This document shows, piece by piece, positions 45,283-59,168 of a DNA stretch of 64,000 bases; position 1 is the first letter of the stretch; every line of letters begins with the position of its first letter. Source of the DNA: Heliocybe sulcata (taxonomy: Eukaryota; Basidiomycota; Agaricomycetes; Gloeophyllales; Gloeophyllaceae). Under the pieces are notes generated by a model, which did not search any database, had not been told where the DNA came from, and saw only the letters and a program-made list of their open reading frames with translations. Both the position numbers and the translations under genes were made by a program. The DNA lies in assembly GCA_004369045.1 (NCBI GenBank), contig ML213514.1:542596-606595 (forward strand), in the 5' to 3' direction.

Positions 45283-48200
45283 CTTCCCACTGATGGAAAA
45301 GAAAGGGAGGCAAGGGGGTGCGATACTGGTCTGCCCATTTCTTGTCTATTAGTAGTGGGGGGGAAAACTGTGGAGAAACATCAAGTCGTGCAGCTCTTCT
45401 GGAATTATTGCGGGGTGCCGTCCTTCACGTGATGTATCGGCATCGCATGCGACTGGCGGGGGACCCTATTCTGCGTTCTAAACACGCACTCGCTATGAGA
45501 TTCTCTTGGGCAGAGTTCCGCTCGAAGTCGTTCTATTGTATCTATGAAGCGATCATCGCTGCCTCAAGTCAGTCGTGCACTCACCAGAGTCAATTCAACG
45601 TAAATCCCCCTCCTCAGGCTCCCTCCGCACCGCGACTTTCGAGAGATAACCAGCACCAGCTGGGGGCCTACCGACGTGCCGACCAGCCGCCCTACCTCAT
45701 GTCCTAATCATTACTTCATTATTACCTCCACAGTTAGGTCACAAGAGACAAGGTGCGACTGCGATGAGTCCAGAGTCCAGACTCAAGAATACCAAGGATG
45801 TCGGGCCGACTTCCAATTAACTGCTGCATGTCCTCCTTTCTTAAGCTGTCTCATCGCTGATTGGTCTGGCGTTGAGGATCGACGACGGGGACCTCATGCT
45901 CTGCGCTAGATGCTGCCTTCATTAATACGCCGACATTAATCTGCCTGAGGCTCAAGATGAGGTGAAGTGAAGAGATTGTGGTGGTGCTCCATGCTCATGA
46001 TGTCTGGCATGACGCATTTGAAATACACTGGTGGAGGAGGATTATAACGAGGGCGACTATAGACGAGGATTTGGGCAGGTGAATGCGATCTCAGGACATC
46101 CATGGTTCGTCATACCTCAGACGCTACTAACCACTCGTGTTAGGCTTCTCTGGAAGATTTGCCGCTTTCTAGGTCGTGGATTACTTGCGGCATGACTACA
46201 ATAACCGTCGTTCATATGACGCGAAACCCGAGATACAACTAGGTGCCGCAGCCCAAGTATTGTAACCAAAATGAAAATGAAATGAAATGAGATTGCCACG
46301 GACGGAAGTGAGCATTCTGTTGTGAACTGGTATGGTATCAGATCTTTTAACGATCTATGACGACTGCAGCGCTAATTCACTCTCGAGGATACAGACTACG
46401 GATACGCGTACGACAAAGGCGAAATGCTATTCTGGCCCACACTATATCTGACTATGAGCAGCTAGGTTGGTTCGACGCAGTCTTGTCTTCACAGTCTATG
46501 CTATCTCCCTCCGTAGCATCGACTCCACTCGGGTCTGATACCTCTTGGGTTGTCATCCGCACCCGTTGAATCGGCCTTGCTGGACATTGTCTGATACCAT
46601 CTTCGGAGGTATTTGCTGCGAATTGACCCCGGTTATCTTCGACGACTGATGCATTCCTCTAAGGGCATGCTCGGGACCAAGGCTCATATCCTGATACTTG
46701 CGGGTTACAATCTAGTGGCGAAACTCAGCGCTGTCACTGACAGTGGAGTCGTCTATTCGAGGTTCAACAGGTTCAATCCTTCGAGGAATCTCTGCTGATG
46801 TTCACGGCAAAGCCGCGATCCTCTGACCGAGACTGGCCTGGCGATAGAAAACTCATCCATTAGCACGGGTACCGGCCACACTGACAGCACTATGCATACA
46901 CCTTGACGCGGGTCTCACGACTGCGGGTATCCTTATCCTCCGAATGCCATCTCTGTCCGGTATCCTGGACCTCTCCCGGGCAGTATGATAGCCCTGCCCC
47001 ATCATACCCTAAACCAACCTTCGATCATGCAATGTAACCTCTTCAGGATGGGAATGCCAAGTTTCTCCAAGTCGAGGAATCCTTGTCGATCGCGGATTGA
47101 TCGTGTTTATTTCTGCTGGCTGCCATTTGTCCAGTACATATCGCACGCTGGTCTTCGAGCTACCATCTCCGTGTTAAACCGGCACTCCCATTTCGCGCTC
47201 TCGGCTAAAACTCCGACAACTTCCTCCGGTCGTGTTCCGCGTACGTTATTTCAGGAATCCGCGTTATGCTCGATGTCGACAGGGGTCCGCCGTTATCTGA
47301 TACGATGTGGTCCGACGGAATCTGATCCCTACCTATGAACATATCCTTTCACCAAGAACGCCGGACGAACTGTACGAAACCAAATACTAATCGTCCTTGC
47401 AAGGTGCTAGGCCCTTTAGACCACGGCGTAGCCAACCAGACTCGCTTGACGTCCGTGTCAAACAGGCTCGTTCCAATCAGCTCGAGAGAAGGGCGGGTCC
47501 CTTGTCTCCTGTCACGCCCTCCTGACCCGTTCGCAACGGCACCTAGACGTGGTGGTGCAGCAGCCGAGAGCTGTAAGAATAGCATGTCTCAATTACCTCT
47601 GATGTCATGAAGAGATCCTGGGTCATACGATCCCGCTATAACCGGCGGCCCGCTCACGAGGTCCTAACGAGAAAACTGGGGTTAGGTGGTAAGTCAAGCG
47701 GGATGCTTTCGCCCATGAAGCTTGAAGATGGGTCATCTTCATTGTGTTATGCCTTTGTCAGCTCACAAGCATCGGAGTATCAGCTGACTGTTACTGTATA
47801 GCTTCAACACCGGTAGTTTATGCCAGGCGCTTCTCCAGCGAAGTCAGTCCTTTCTGTCCGCATACAGCCACAGTCCGTTTCCCCTGGACTCCATCTCTCA
47901 CTCCAAGTGCCTAGAATAATGCATACTCTGAGCTTGATGCAGCGACATTCGGGAGCATTGACTCGGACTAGCGCTGGAAAAGCTATTCGTGGATCGTGTG
48001 GACCGGGGGCCGAAGGTAGAACTGATACCGACGTGGACAGCCATGGGACAATCAACGAACTAGGGTACGAGCCGGTCATCTTATACCTCCCTGTTGACTT
48101 CGATTCATGGGTGTCAACAGATGACGAAAGACGCAAGGGAGCGCAAGCAGTCCAAGACGGCACCAATGCAGATATCTGGACTTGTAGCGTCGAGTCCAAG

Positions 48201-50634
48201 GATGCAAAGCATCGGATTGGGTCGAGACGAACTCTGTAACTTGATGCTGATCAGAAGATCTCCAAAATCGGGCGTTCTATTTATCACCTTGGCCGCATCC
48301 ACTTGGCGAGACCTCAAACCAGTTTTGACTTCGGTTTTCGAGGCGCCTACTGGTGAAGTAACAGAAACGGTGTCTCGCATTCTGTCATGACCACTTCTTT
48401 CAACTGTCTTATTTGAACTGAATGCAATGAAAGCTTGCTCGGGCAGGGACTCCCCGATCCGAGAGACTGGGACCCGGATGCCAAGCCATTCAACATAATT
48501 AACCACAGATGTAATGCCAAGCCCGCGGGTCCGATATAGGCCTGCTTCTTCCCATTCTTTTCCGTGGGGTTTTCCAGCGACTTACTTGTCCTCCAGGTCT
48601 CAGACTTTCGCGGGCTCGGTTAAGCGCATTGTCCGCCATCGACTATGGAGAACAAATCGTCTCCGCCGACTGAGGCAATGCATGTGGCTTACCGGCATAG
48701 CCTTCATGCCCACTTGCTGCCACGCCAGTTGTGGAAAGACTGTCGCGGCTAGACGTCAATGGGCGGACTATTCCTCGGGTCAGAGTCGTATCTTCTGTCA
48801 AAATCCCATCCGATCTCTACACCGACGGTTGCTTTAGGTCAGAGTAGACCATTCAACATATTGCATGTGTCGGCTTCCACTTTGATATCGTGGTTTCTGA
48901 CGTCGATTCCAATACTATAGCGACTCTTACCGTCCATACTCAAGTCTGTCGCTTGAGGTGCCCAGGTAGAAGGACTGGGCTGTGTCGAGCTGTCATCGGC
49001 CCCTGACATAGGCAAGTGCTACTGCCATAAAGACCACTAAGCTGTTGACTCAACATCGGCAGTAGCGCTTCACGCAGCTCCCCAATACAGGTGTGAATGT
49101 GCGGGCTGTGTTGCAGAGACTCGGTCATCGAAGGTTCCCGAGCAGGCTCGATGCAAGCGGCCGTCGATAATTAGCGCCGCGGACCACAGCAGGGGTTCAG
49201 TTACCTATTGCTGCGAGGTACTTCTCTTTGCGTGGGTCTTGTTATGCTCGAGTTACATGCATATCAATGAAATAGCGATCCGAGCATCCCTTGGCTCTTC
49301 CACGAACCTGTCATGCGCGCCACATATGGCCGTCCCTTACCTTGGGCTCTTGGCGAATACCCAACGACAGCAAGAATATGATCTACGTACTGATAATGTA
49401 TGGATCGCTGCAACCACGGAGCACGGAGCCTCTCAAATGGCTGGCAGACGACCGAGGTACGCGATATATGCCAAATCAGACATGGTTTCGTCCACCTGTC
49501 TCCAAGCCTTCAGGAACCCTCTCCCGCCATAAGGCCTCATGAACGTGCGGGCATCGCCTCATCTTTGTCATAGGAGCTTCCCAAAGACTCGACATGAGCA
49601 CGGTATTTGGCGTTTCTGTCCATGAATTGGCAGGTACGCATTCTGCTGTTGGCAATCATCATTACAGAAACGACATCCTCACGACCTCCGGGAACAAAGG
49701 AACGATCGCAACAAGCTGAGTGCTGTTCTCCGTCCGTTGGACAGCGCTGGCATTAATGTCGGCTGTTGAGCAACTGCGTTAACAGTTTTTAGGCAGAGCA
49801 TGGAACGAGCGAACCTTGAATGTAGCGGCAATCGCGGGGTGATGAGGGAAAATGCAACTGTTTTGCGAGTTCTATGGGCTTGTTACTGGCCGGAAATGGA
49901 CCAATGAGCAATGCTCGCGAGACCCCCCTCGAGCTCAAAGGAGGACCGTCACATAACGAGTCTTCGACCAGTATTTCGAGCCGTCCGGCATAAGCGGAAC
50001 TTCAATGTCTGGTTATCACTGCATGCACGGTTCCTTCCGCAAAAACCTCCGAAAGTTCAATCACGGAGTCTCTGGGTTGCGTATCTTGCGACATCAGCAA
50101 CCGATGGAGGTAGGTCTCAATCAAGCTTCCATGAAGGTGATTTTCCCATGAACCAGTATCGCGTGCGGTGCCGTAAACATTGTATTGACAACCGTGACGC
50201 CGAAAGAGAACATCCGAACTGACTGATATGTGGTTATTCTGGTCCTCGAATGTTTCTCGAACAAAATGCCGTCATGCAGCGGATGGCACCGAGCTCTCCA
50301 GTGGGTCTGTGCCTGCGTGCAATCAGCGAGTCGGTGACCGTTGATTGTTCTTCTCCCGTACCTCCCAGGCTCACGGATACGACAGGTTGGCCACGGTTCA
50401 CAAGCATTCGATCTCGAGCTCGGCGGCTTCGATCTTGGCTCTCCGACCCTATTTAATGTTCCACGCTTCAAATGAACTCGTTGTTTCCACCTTCGGTCCC
50501 AGAGGCGCTTGCTGTGCTACACGTGCCCTCCACCACTAGTCCTCTTGCAGATCCTTGGCGACATTCTGTGCTGCTCGACATATTAAATAATCCAGTCCCC
50601 TAAGACTCGACAGACCATATCCTCTTCCTCCTCC
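45283..50634. other. 5.3-kb gene-poor region with possible copia-like remnants
   Basis: Many short overlapping frames on both strands and no splice-consistent gene. A minus-strand stretch near 47280-47330 recalls a copia integrase. The rest carries nothing I recognise. Confidence 0.4.
46900..47620 (-). mobile_element. Ty1/copia-like fossil fragment (integrase region)
   Basis: On the minus strand a short reading near 47280-47330 (IVSDNGGPLS) recalls the conserved RTDNGGE region of copia integrases. No flanking LTR or intact frame was seen. The element is broken in several places and old. Boundaries are approximate and the call is weak. Confidence 0.2.
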
Positions 50635-52130
50635 ATGTCTTCTGAGGCGAGTACTCGCAAGAAGCGCGCTCCCGCTGAAGGTGCCACCCGGACACCCGAG
50701 ACCGACCATAGGAAGCGTCGTCGTAACCGGACTACGCAGTCATGTTTGAACTGCCACACGTCAAAGCGCATGGTATGTCTCTCAAACTCGATGTCGGATA
50801 GTTTATTGAACGCCTCCCAGTGCGACAGAAAGCGACCCTGCGGTCGGTGCACGCAGCTAGGACTGGTGCGATTTATTTCAGCTTCATTCACCCTTTGCTA
50901 ATGGCCTGGTCTAGACTGGCTTATGTATCTACGAGATTGATGATCCATCCCAACGGTGAATAATCTTGCTTTTGCCCCACGAGCTTGAAACTGAGAAGCT
51001 TCGCACAGAGACGATCAGGACGAGAAATCACGACTCCAGAGTCGAGTTGCTGAACTCGAGCGTGTCATCAGAGAGGTACGTTTCTTAGATTGTTCAACAT
51101 TGAATAGCATCTGAGCATCGCATACGACAGCTGAAGAACAAGCCTCATCCCCGCTGGGTGCAGGCGCAAATGCAAGCGGCCACTCAGGCGGACGGCTCTC
51201 AGTCCGGGTCCTCTCCACGAATGGACTCTGCCACTACGGCGCCCGGGAGTCCACTAACGTCTTCGCCATTGTCGTCCTCCGGACGCATGAGCTTGGATGG
51301 GGGTTCAATGAACGTCCAGATGCCAACCAGTCCCGGAACATCATACTCCTCAACCTCCCGCCCTCACCTTGCAATCGAGACTGCTTCGCCCGGCAGTAAT
51401 CCCTATCCCCTCACTTTCGATTCTCCACCGACCTTCAATAGTCCTTCGCCGCTCGTCCTGACCCCTAGAGATGACGGACAACGTCCCTCAGTAGCCATAG
51501 CCTCGGACGTCCAGGATGAGATGTCGAACGGGCATCTTACGAATATATTCTCAGCAGGCTATCCTACACTGGGCATGGCAGAGGATGGCCTCTTTGGGGA
51601 CTTGTTGGACCGAGTCCTGCACTCGGAATCATCGAAGGAGTCTTCTGCCGTCCTCGACACTTGTTCAGCCTCTGCCTCAGAGCACAGAGAGGGACACTGC
51701 GGATGCTTGAATGAATCTTCCAGCTACACCGTGGTGCTTGAATTGACGCTCCGGCTGCGCAAGGCAGCTGAAATATTGGGACGGTCCAGGAGACATCACT
51801 CGGACTCCGGCTGCCTCCTTCACCAGCTGATTGTCGAGCTGGATGCCTTTGTCGCGTAAGTCAATTTTCGGCGGCTCTTGCCAATGCATGCTGACTCGGA
51901 CGCTCAGAAACACTGTGGGGAACGTTGCTCCACCGACTGGAGAAGTCTCTGGCCCCACCATCAATAGGCAAGGTCGCCAGCTGCTGACCACAACATTGGC
52001 TGGCACGCGGCCGCGCCTTTCTCAGCATGCTTCTGCATCCATGAACCCTGCCATGCCACCGTCACCCCCGTCCTTTCGGTCTCAAGGATCTTGGAAAGAT
52101 TCATTCATGTCATGGGAGCCTTCTCGTTAG
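50635..52130 (+). CDS. Zn2Cys6 fungal transcription factor, 412 aa
   Basis: Six exons (50635-50772, 50821-50865, 50915-50955, 51009-51075, 51131-51855, 51908-52130). A basic N-terminus (KRRRNRT) leads into the binuclear zinc cluster CLNCHTSKRMCDRKRPCGRC followed by a final Cys in LGLTGLC, spacing C-x2-C-x6-C-x5-C-x2-C-x8-C. Introns fall immediately before the third Cys and before TGLC. After a short linker a heptad-like coiled coil (SRLQSRVAELERVIREL) suggests dimerisation. The rest is Ser/Pro-rich, with a Cys/His-containing stretch (EHREGHCGCLNES) and a leucine-rich helix. There is no fungal-specific middle homology region. Targets are unknown. TATA-like TATTAAATAA lies near 50581. Confidence 0.92.
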
Positions 52131-53032
52131 GTCCTGTGGTGAAGAGCTCCGCCCGCTTGCATATTAGTAATTTTATTTGAGGTGACCATGAGGTTCGAAG
52201 AATCAATCCAGCGCTTATCCCATGCTTCTGACCGATATTGGTTGTACATAGTGTAGTAAGGTTATACCCTATGACCGGCGGGACGGTCATCTATGTATTT
52301 TACATTCACGGCATATAGAGGGATAAATACATCGACTATCTCGGCTAACACTTCATCTACGATTTAATCGCGCTGATTAATGGTTCCACGAGACGGGGAC
52401 GTTCAGGCGTAGGCTCATGCAGATCTCTGAGCAAACCTGGACCAATGAGGTAGTCTAGGAAACTCAGAGTCCCCGGTAAAGGGGACGGCTAAGCTTGGCA
52501 CCTTGATATTGAGCGCGTACCTGCAGACCGGAGCATGAAGTGGGCGTTCTCGATCCACCCTACGTCCCGCAGGGACATCCCCAGATGCATCACGTCGACG
52601 AGCGCATGAATCGAACCGACATTGATTCCCAATACATTGTGCAATGGTAATTATGCCGATTATCGGTGGCGGAGCCAGACCGTCCCAGTACTGTGGTTTA
52701 TCGTGGACAAGGTGGGGGGATGTAGGAATTCGAGAATTGTTTGGGAAGCCGAAGACCTACACGCCAAGACACCGGACCATGCGCCAAGAGATCTGCAGCA
52801 AAAATAGTCAGATTAGATGAAAGATCCCGCGTACTCGGAACACTCTCGCAACGTCCTGTTCAAGACTGAACTGACTGCCTGGACATAGACTTCGAGAATC
52901 TTCCAGGGCCTCATAGTACTCGTCCTTTCCTCCTTGCGGATACGTCGGTGCCGACGTCGCCCAGAGCTGTTGAGGCGTGCTGGACAAGCTCTACGGACGA
53001 TGGAAGGCCTATATCTGTTGTATTAAGGTCCA

Positions 53033-53045
53033 GGGGGGGGGGGGG
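53033..53045. repeat. Homopolymer run of 13 G
   Basis: Thirteen consecutive G residues within the gene-poor block. Could form a G-quadruplex, be a slippage hot spot, or be an assembly error. Confidence 0.85.
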
Positions 53046-56000
53046 TAGAGTGCTGCCGCAAATTCCAACTCCCCTGTTGGGATCTGTAATCTTCATGCCT
53101 AGTAGCTGTTGCGGAAGCGTGCATAAAAATCACAGGCCTACTCAGAGACAGCAGGGCAAATCAGATAAGAAGAGCGGATACAACCTACAATGCAGGGAAC
53201 ACCTACTCCTAAGCCGGATAATGAAGACACGAGTGTCGGTGTCCACGCAGTGGTCGTACAAGAACTATGACTGATACTGCTTCCGGTGTGATTTGCACTA
53301 CCAGGCGTGGCGGCGACGAGAGACGGGATAAAAGCAGAGTAACCCCAAGCTGATCAGCGACCTGTTTGCCAGTACTATAAAGGGCATTGACTCGGCCTCC
53401 ACAGTGATGTCCTCTCTTCAGGACTTCGGAGGATAGCCTCTATCGGTGCCCGCACTACGTGATTCAATACGGCTCCGATGCTAACAGCGGACTATCGGAG
53501 GAGCGACATACCGTGGCAAATGGAAAATAGATATCTGCCGTATGGCTGTGCCATGAAGATTGATAGCTGGATTGTGCCAGGCTGCATATCTGTAAGTTAA
53601 GCAAGCGCAGACTCAGTCCAGGCGAGAGAGAGGAAAGCTGACCTAGAGCCTCGGATTACCACCCCCATCTATTCTCTGAGCGTGCAGGAGCCTCGGCTGC
53701 ACTGTGACCAGAGCCATTACATCGTGCGCACCGCGAAGCCTTCGTTATCATCACTATCCTCTCTTGCGGAGACTGGCTCCTATCCATCGCATATGGAGCT
53801 AGAAGCCAGATGACACAGAGAAAAGACGACTTGTCTTATAATAGCTGACGCGGATTCCCTCAGGGACGGTAGCGTTCGCGCATTCCATCGAAGCGGGAAA
53901 AATTGAGCGCAGGCATAAGGAGAGACCGGGACGAGATGTGATATCCCCGATGATAGGTAGTTGCATTATTCTGCCTATATCAAGCGGATCAGGGAGAACC
54001 GAGCCAACCAGGTCGTTGTGGAAAGGGTGCCCAACTGGTGCTTCTATCCAGGTTTTAGCATACAGAGCTGAATAGGGGACGGCTGGATTCTTACTCAGAG
54101 TTGCATAGACACCGGGGAGGGATACTCCCATTCAAGAGACGACATAGTCGCAGAAGCTGGCTACTTGAGATGGTGCACCGTATACGTGGAAGAGGGCACT
54201 TACATGGCCAACTATGAGTTGATGCTCCATCTTCGCATTAGTGGAATTGTTATGTAGACCGGTAAAAATTGCGAGTTGGAAGGACAAATATTCCCTTTGT
54301 AATCAGCGACGCCACAGATCAGAAGGACACAGGACGTACAGCAATTCAGTGGAATAGTAGTATTCCACCACTGGTGCCAGTATTTGGGAAGCTTGACGAA
54401 AAATTATAATGTAGCTCGGATAACGAGCTTTTGAATATGAAATATGAAGACGTCTATTGCAAGGCAAGCTGGTGACGGCTTCAGGCATGCGACTCCCTGA
54501 CGGCCCCAATGACGGATGGCGCCGACTATCGACTTCAGAGCATTGATGGCTGGCGCGGGTGAGACAACCCGGAGGAACAACTCACCAAGCTCAGTGTATT
54601 CGAGTGAAGTGGGTAAATCTACAAGGCTGCGACATACTTCGACTTCCTCATCCTTGCCCGTGGACGGCGCATGAACAGACGTGGCCTGCAGAACAGTATA
54701 CTGAATTAAAGGGGTGGTTATGCTGGTCAGGCTGGGCAGAGCAGATAGTCCGAGTCAACGTCGATGGCGCTGCCCGGTGCACTGGGTGTTCTCAGGCGAA
54801 AAGAAGGCTCTCTGGGCGAACACAAGAAGTGCCAAGCCAAACCGCTACCTCCGCCGCTCTGGATAGCCAAGCCTTTCTCAAGGAGAATACTAGAAGGCTG
54901 ACAAGCTACCGCAGGTACCGGCATCGGTGGCAAGTGGCATGGAAGCGGCCTGATACGTGAGCAGTGGGAATTGTAGAGGAGTATCTCTGAGTATCTGACA
55001 TTATCCCAAAAGATGAGGAGGCGGAGTGCGTTGTGTCAGCTAAGCCATGCGTCTGGAACATGCAGATCGCACCAGATAGTCATAAGAAGCGTTGCGCCAG
55101 AATAGCCTTGCAGAGGGACACTACTAGTCCGCCACCACGGGACAAAGCTCGTTCATGATAGGACGAAAGCGGGATTGATGGATCATGAAAACCGTAGCTT
55201 AACCCGGCAAGCTCCGACGCACCGCTCGGCGAAAGCCCGAGGCCGCTCCTGCAGACATTGTTTCTTGCCTTGATGCCACTCACATTCTCATGGGCTATGC
55301 TATAATTTATAAGCTGTGATGTGATATGAACTTTGTTAACGATGCCGTCTATACGCAGGTGGACATGCCGGCAGTCGAGGTCAACATCAGCGAAATTGCG
55401 CTGAGAGAGCCACGCTGCCTCCGTCGCCATCTGGATGTATGCATAATCGAAGCACAATCGCGCCGCCACTGCCTCACTGCCCCCGGGTATGCTGCGACTA
55501 GCAAGCAGTTGTATGTCAAACTGTCACCCTGTGGATGCACGGACAGCTTCATTGCACGTCAACCTAAGGCGAGTAAGCAACCATCCTTGTGATCAAGAGT
55601 TTTACCTATCTTTTACGTTTTGTCCTGTCCGGAAGCTGTCGAGGACCATGGTGATAGATCCCACATATCAGATTCACTTACCTGAGCAAGCATCGGTCTC
55701 AGCCTCTCCTCACACAAGCCGGCGGCCTCAACCATTTACTCACGTTCACGGAATCGGATTCTGCACATGCGTACTTAAGCGACATCCCGCCCCGGTAGTA
55801 CATGCATGGCGGGCCGCCATGGGTGCGGGTACGGGTACAGTAGGAATCCGTGTTTACGAACCTCGCCATGTTGATTCCTAGGGAAGGGGGAGCGCGCTTT
55901 GGCGCCTCATCGTTCACCACGAATCAGAGCATAATCTATTCCGACTATGCGGGTTTGCGACGAGAGCTGGTTCGGTGTCATCTTCCTACCTTGGTGACGC

Positions 56001-57579
56001 TTACACCTTCCCTCCAGGGACGCCCGAGAAAGCTCGAATGACTGTCTCGGGTTGTCAAGTCCGGAGGTCTGAAGAGAATAGGAGATGGAAAATTGTAGGA
56101 ACTCTGGCTATGCCAAATTCGCGTCTCGGCGTCCTTCTTCAGTCAGTACTTTGCTGCCTGCCGTGCCTTATTGACGATGCACCTGACACGGCTGGGCCAA
56201 AGGAGGGCGCATGTGGTAGCAGGCACTTGTGTTTCCCTCTCTTGTCTGTCGTCTGACGCTGACTCAGATAATGGCTATTACCGGTCTTTCACCCTCTCGT
56301 CCTAGTTGGTGCTTCAAGTCGGAATGGGCCACCGATGGTCCTCTATATAATGATTGCCAGCCAGACTTGGGCGATAGCGAGACTCGCATAGGCGGCTCCT
56401 TGCATGTGCTTACCCAGCAACAATCAAGACGATCCGATGCCAGCTCAGGAAAATCTGAGCTCCCCATTCCGTTTTCGGTGATGATTCTGTCAATCAAAGA
56501 AAGCTAAAGTTAACTAATTTCCCTATGCTGCGTCGCACGTGTGCTAGATCATCTCCCTCCTAAGATATTTCGTGGCCCTGCTACGGCCGTTGTTTCCAAT
56601 TCCTCACTGCCATTCGATGCAGGGTACTTATCCCTACAGATCGCCCTCAATGTTCTGTTGCTGTGTTTCTGTGCTGCTCGACTCCCGAAGATGCAGAGGC
56701 ACCCATGGTCATCTTGCTGTACGTACCCTTCATTCTAGGCGCCTTTCTGTGAGTGATTACCGAGTAGGAGCGTAGCAGGTGGCACTCGCAGATGGGAATG
56801 CCCAGAGGTGGAGCTGTGAATTGCATCACTTCTTCATTGAATTCGCTTATGGATCACTGAGAGCGCAGTGCAACACCGACGTGGTGGTCCCCGCCTCGCT
56901 CCACGCAGAACACTTAACGTCCTCGGGTGAGGACTCTATCACGTATGATACCCATCGGCCTCGCATACCTCACCGAACGCGGGTTGTTGCTGAGTACCCA
57001 CCGACTTCGATTCCAGAGTAGCGACCCCAAGCTGAAAATGCGCTGGCGCGGCGCCGAGGATTGCAATGTCCGCCGTACTGAAGATTTCTTGGAGGTACGT
57101 TCCAAAACCCCAACGCTTTGATTTTGAAATAATTGGTCAACGGATTCGTAACAGCTCTGCCAGTTCTCGCAGTCCCAACAAGATCGCCTTATACTTGTTC
57201 TGATTTTATCCGCCTCCTCTTAGGGTCCGGATGGCGTAGAGTATTCTAACAGAGCAGTCACCTACGTGCATCAGAACTGAAGCCAGACAAAACAGCTGGG
57301 ACACGAATGTATGCGAGCCGTCCTGTCCTGGGGTTTACCAACCTCTCCATAGCACCATAGCATGATGCCGCGCTTAGACGGTCCTCATAGGATCCCCGAG
57401 TCAGGCTTAGCAGAACAATGTTCTTGAGCTGTCGTCCCACCGTCGGCCCTTTGCAAGAACCGCTTCTGACCAGGAGCCATGCTATCGGTCATGTCCTCGA
57501 TCAATTTGATGAAGGCGACTACTCTTCTCGCTTGTCCTGGGCTCCTGGCTTGGCTTACCCCAATAAATAACGCTTATGG

Positions 57580-58130
57580 AGTGGCAGTCACTTGGCATCC
57601 TTCAGATGGATAGCCAAGAAGACGGGCACAGTTGGAGTCCGGTATGATTTTGTATGTATCACGATATTGACGTACTCGCTCTGTCTCGCTTCTGTCGTTC
57701 TCATTCGAGACTCTTCAACGCCCGCCACGGTGTTATTACCTGCGCGGATCTGGCCACTATCTCCTCAGCCCAAGAAGCAAGTCGCGCACAAGATGACCCA
57801 TAGTTTGGTCGTGTCCTTCCTGCTGATGGCACTCCAGCTCTCCTGAGAGCGTCTGCGTGCGTCGCTCCTTCGCACGATACCCCGCAAGACCGAGCACCAC
57901 CCTACCGTCGTCGAAGACCACGCAATTCGGGTTATGCTTTGCGCATCATAAGCGCCACCCACGCAATATCTCCTATATGGCTGTCCCTGTTGTGGGAAGC
58001 CTTCTGCGGTGCAATCAGAACGGGGCCATCAAGTTCTCGAGTTTCCGCGAAAGCAGGTGCCATAAGCAGAAAGGAGCCATTCGCCGCCGTGAGGAAGCCA
58101 GTCTAGGGAAGCAAATACACGTCGTGGATT
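57580..58130 (+). mobile_element. Ty1/copia-like fossil fragment (RNase H region)
   Basis: A stretch near 58010-58100 reads like a decayed copy of the copia RNase H segment (QNGAIKFSS recalls NQGAIKLS). A KKQ-containing stretch upstream near 57770 recalls the SSKKQ region at the expected spacing. The element is broken by several changes. No LTR was identified and it looks old. Boundaries are approximate. Confidence 0.35.
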
Positions 58131-59168
58131 GCCAGCCGCCTGTGCCTCCTCATTCTCTCTCATCTTTCCCTCGTCGGCTGGCTTCAGTAGTGTTCAATCC
58201 GACTTCTTCGCCGGTTGTTGCGCTGCGTGGCACGAAGATATTCCTCGTTAGGTTCTAGACAGCCTATGGTCTCACGTCCCATGCTGGCCACTCGTCCTTG
58301 CGAAATCTACTCCATAGCGTCTAGTGGGACGACTTCTCTTGCACAACGCGCGTGCCTACGTTGTGCAGGTCGACGGGTCTACGATCTCCAGGCTATCATA
58401 GGTTCTTGCTTGCGAGATTTCCGTCGATTCCGGTTCGCCTTCAGGCTGATGGTGCTTCACGAGCTAGATGGATCATCGTCCAGGAATACTGCTGGTCTGA
58501 GCGAATCAGGCTCAGCTAAGCTCCGGAGCAGGTTCCTTCCCCAACTTCCTCAATCCAAAGACACGCCGGTCAAGGCTATACTACGGGCATCACAAGGGCG
58601 ACTTCGGAAGCCCAGTACTCTCTTAGATGTGCAGAGTATGATATAACGGATCCTTGGTGCGTCGGATCGCAGCCTCTGGTGGAAGCTTGTCAGCGCAACC
58701 TTATAGTACGAACTACGTTGGTGGTGAGGCCGAGCTGCTGGCCCACGCAGGACGACACAAGAGAGATTGGCAGACCTCATCATAGCGATACTCTTGCGAG
58801 TCCGCTGCCTTGTTCTTGTCGCTCGGATGGCTCGCAGATGGCGCTATTTGATACCCGAATTCATGGCCAACGAACTGCGAACCAAGCAAATCACGGAATA
58901 TCATCGAGCTTGGAACGCGGCCGTCACTGCTCCAGGTGGCGAGCTCGCGTACCAAAGACTTTCCATAGCTCTCACTTCAGCGGAATGTATCAAGGCGCCT
59001 ACAGTCGTCATCATCTCATAGCGCCAGCCCATGACTCGGGTGCTACTCAGGACATGCGCTCAAGAGGATAGGAAACTCTCATACGGAAGACAGGCTCAAT
59101 ACAATGGCAATTCGAGCGACGGTAAATTACAAGATTTCAGTACACTTCGCGTCCTCCCCAGCTATCCT

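Larger units (their letters stand above)
52131..59168. other. 7-kb gene-poor region
   Basis: No splice-consistent gene was found. The contents noticed are a 13-G homopolymer at 53033-53045, a CCCCGGTAAAGGGGA mini-hairpin near 52472, and a copia-like fossil near 57.6-58.1 kb. Frames such as 54559-54960 (plus), 55080-55469 (minus) and 58215-58646 (plus) have no family similarity that I can see. Confidence 0.4.

Noticed and set aside
47804-48239. Overlapping 130-140-codon frames on both strands
   Set aside because: No similarity, no splice structure; typical of chance open frames in this base composition.
58215-58646. 143-codon plus-strand frame
   Set aside because: Lies beside copia-like debris and shows no recognisable domain.
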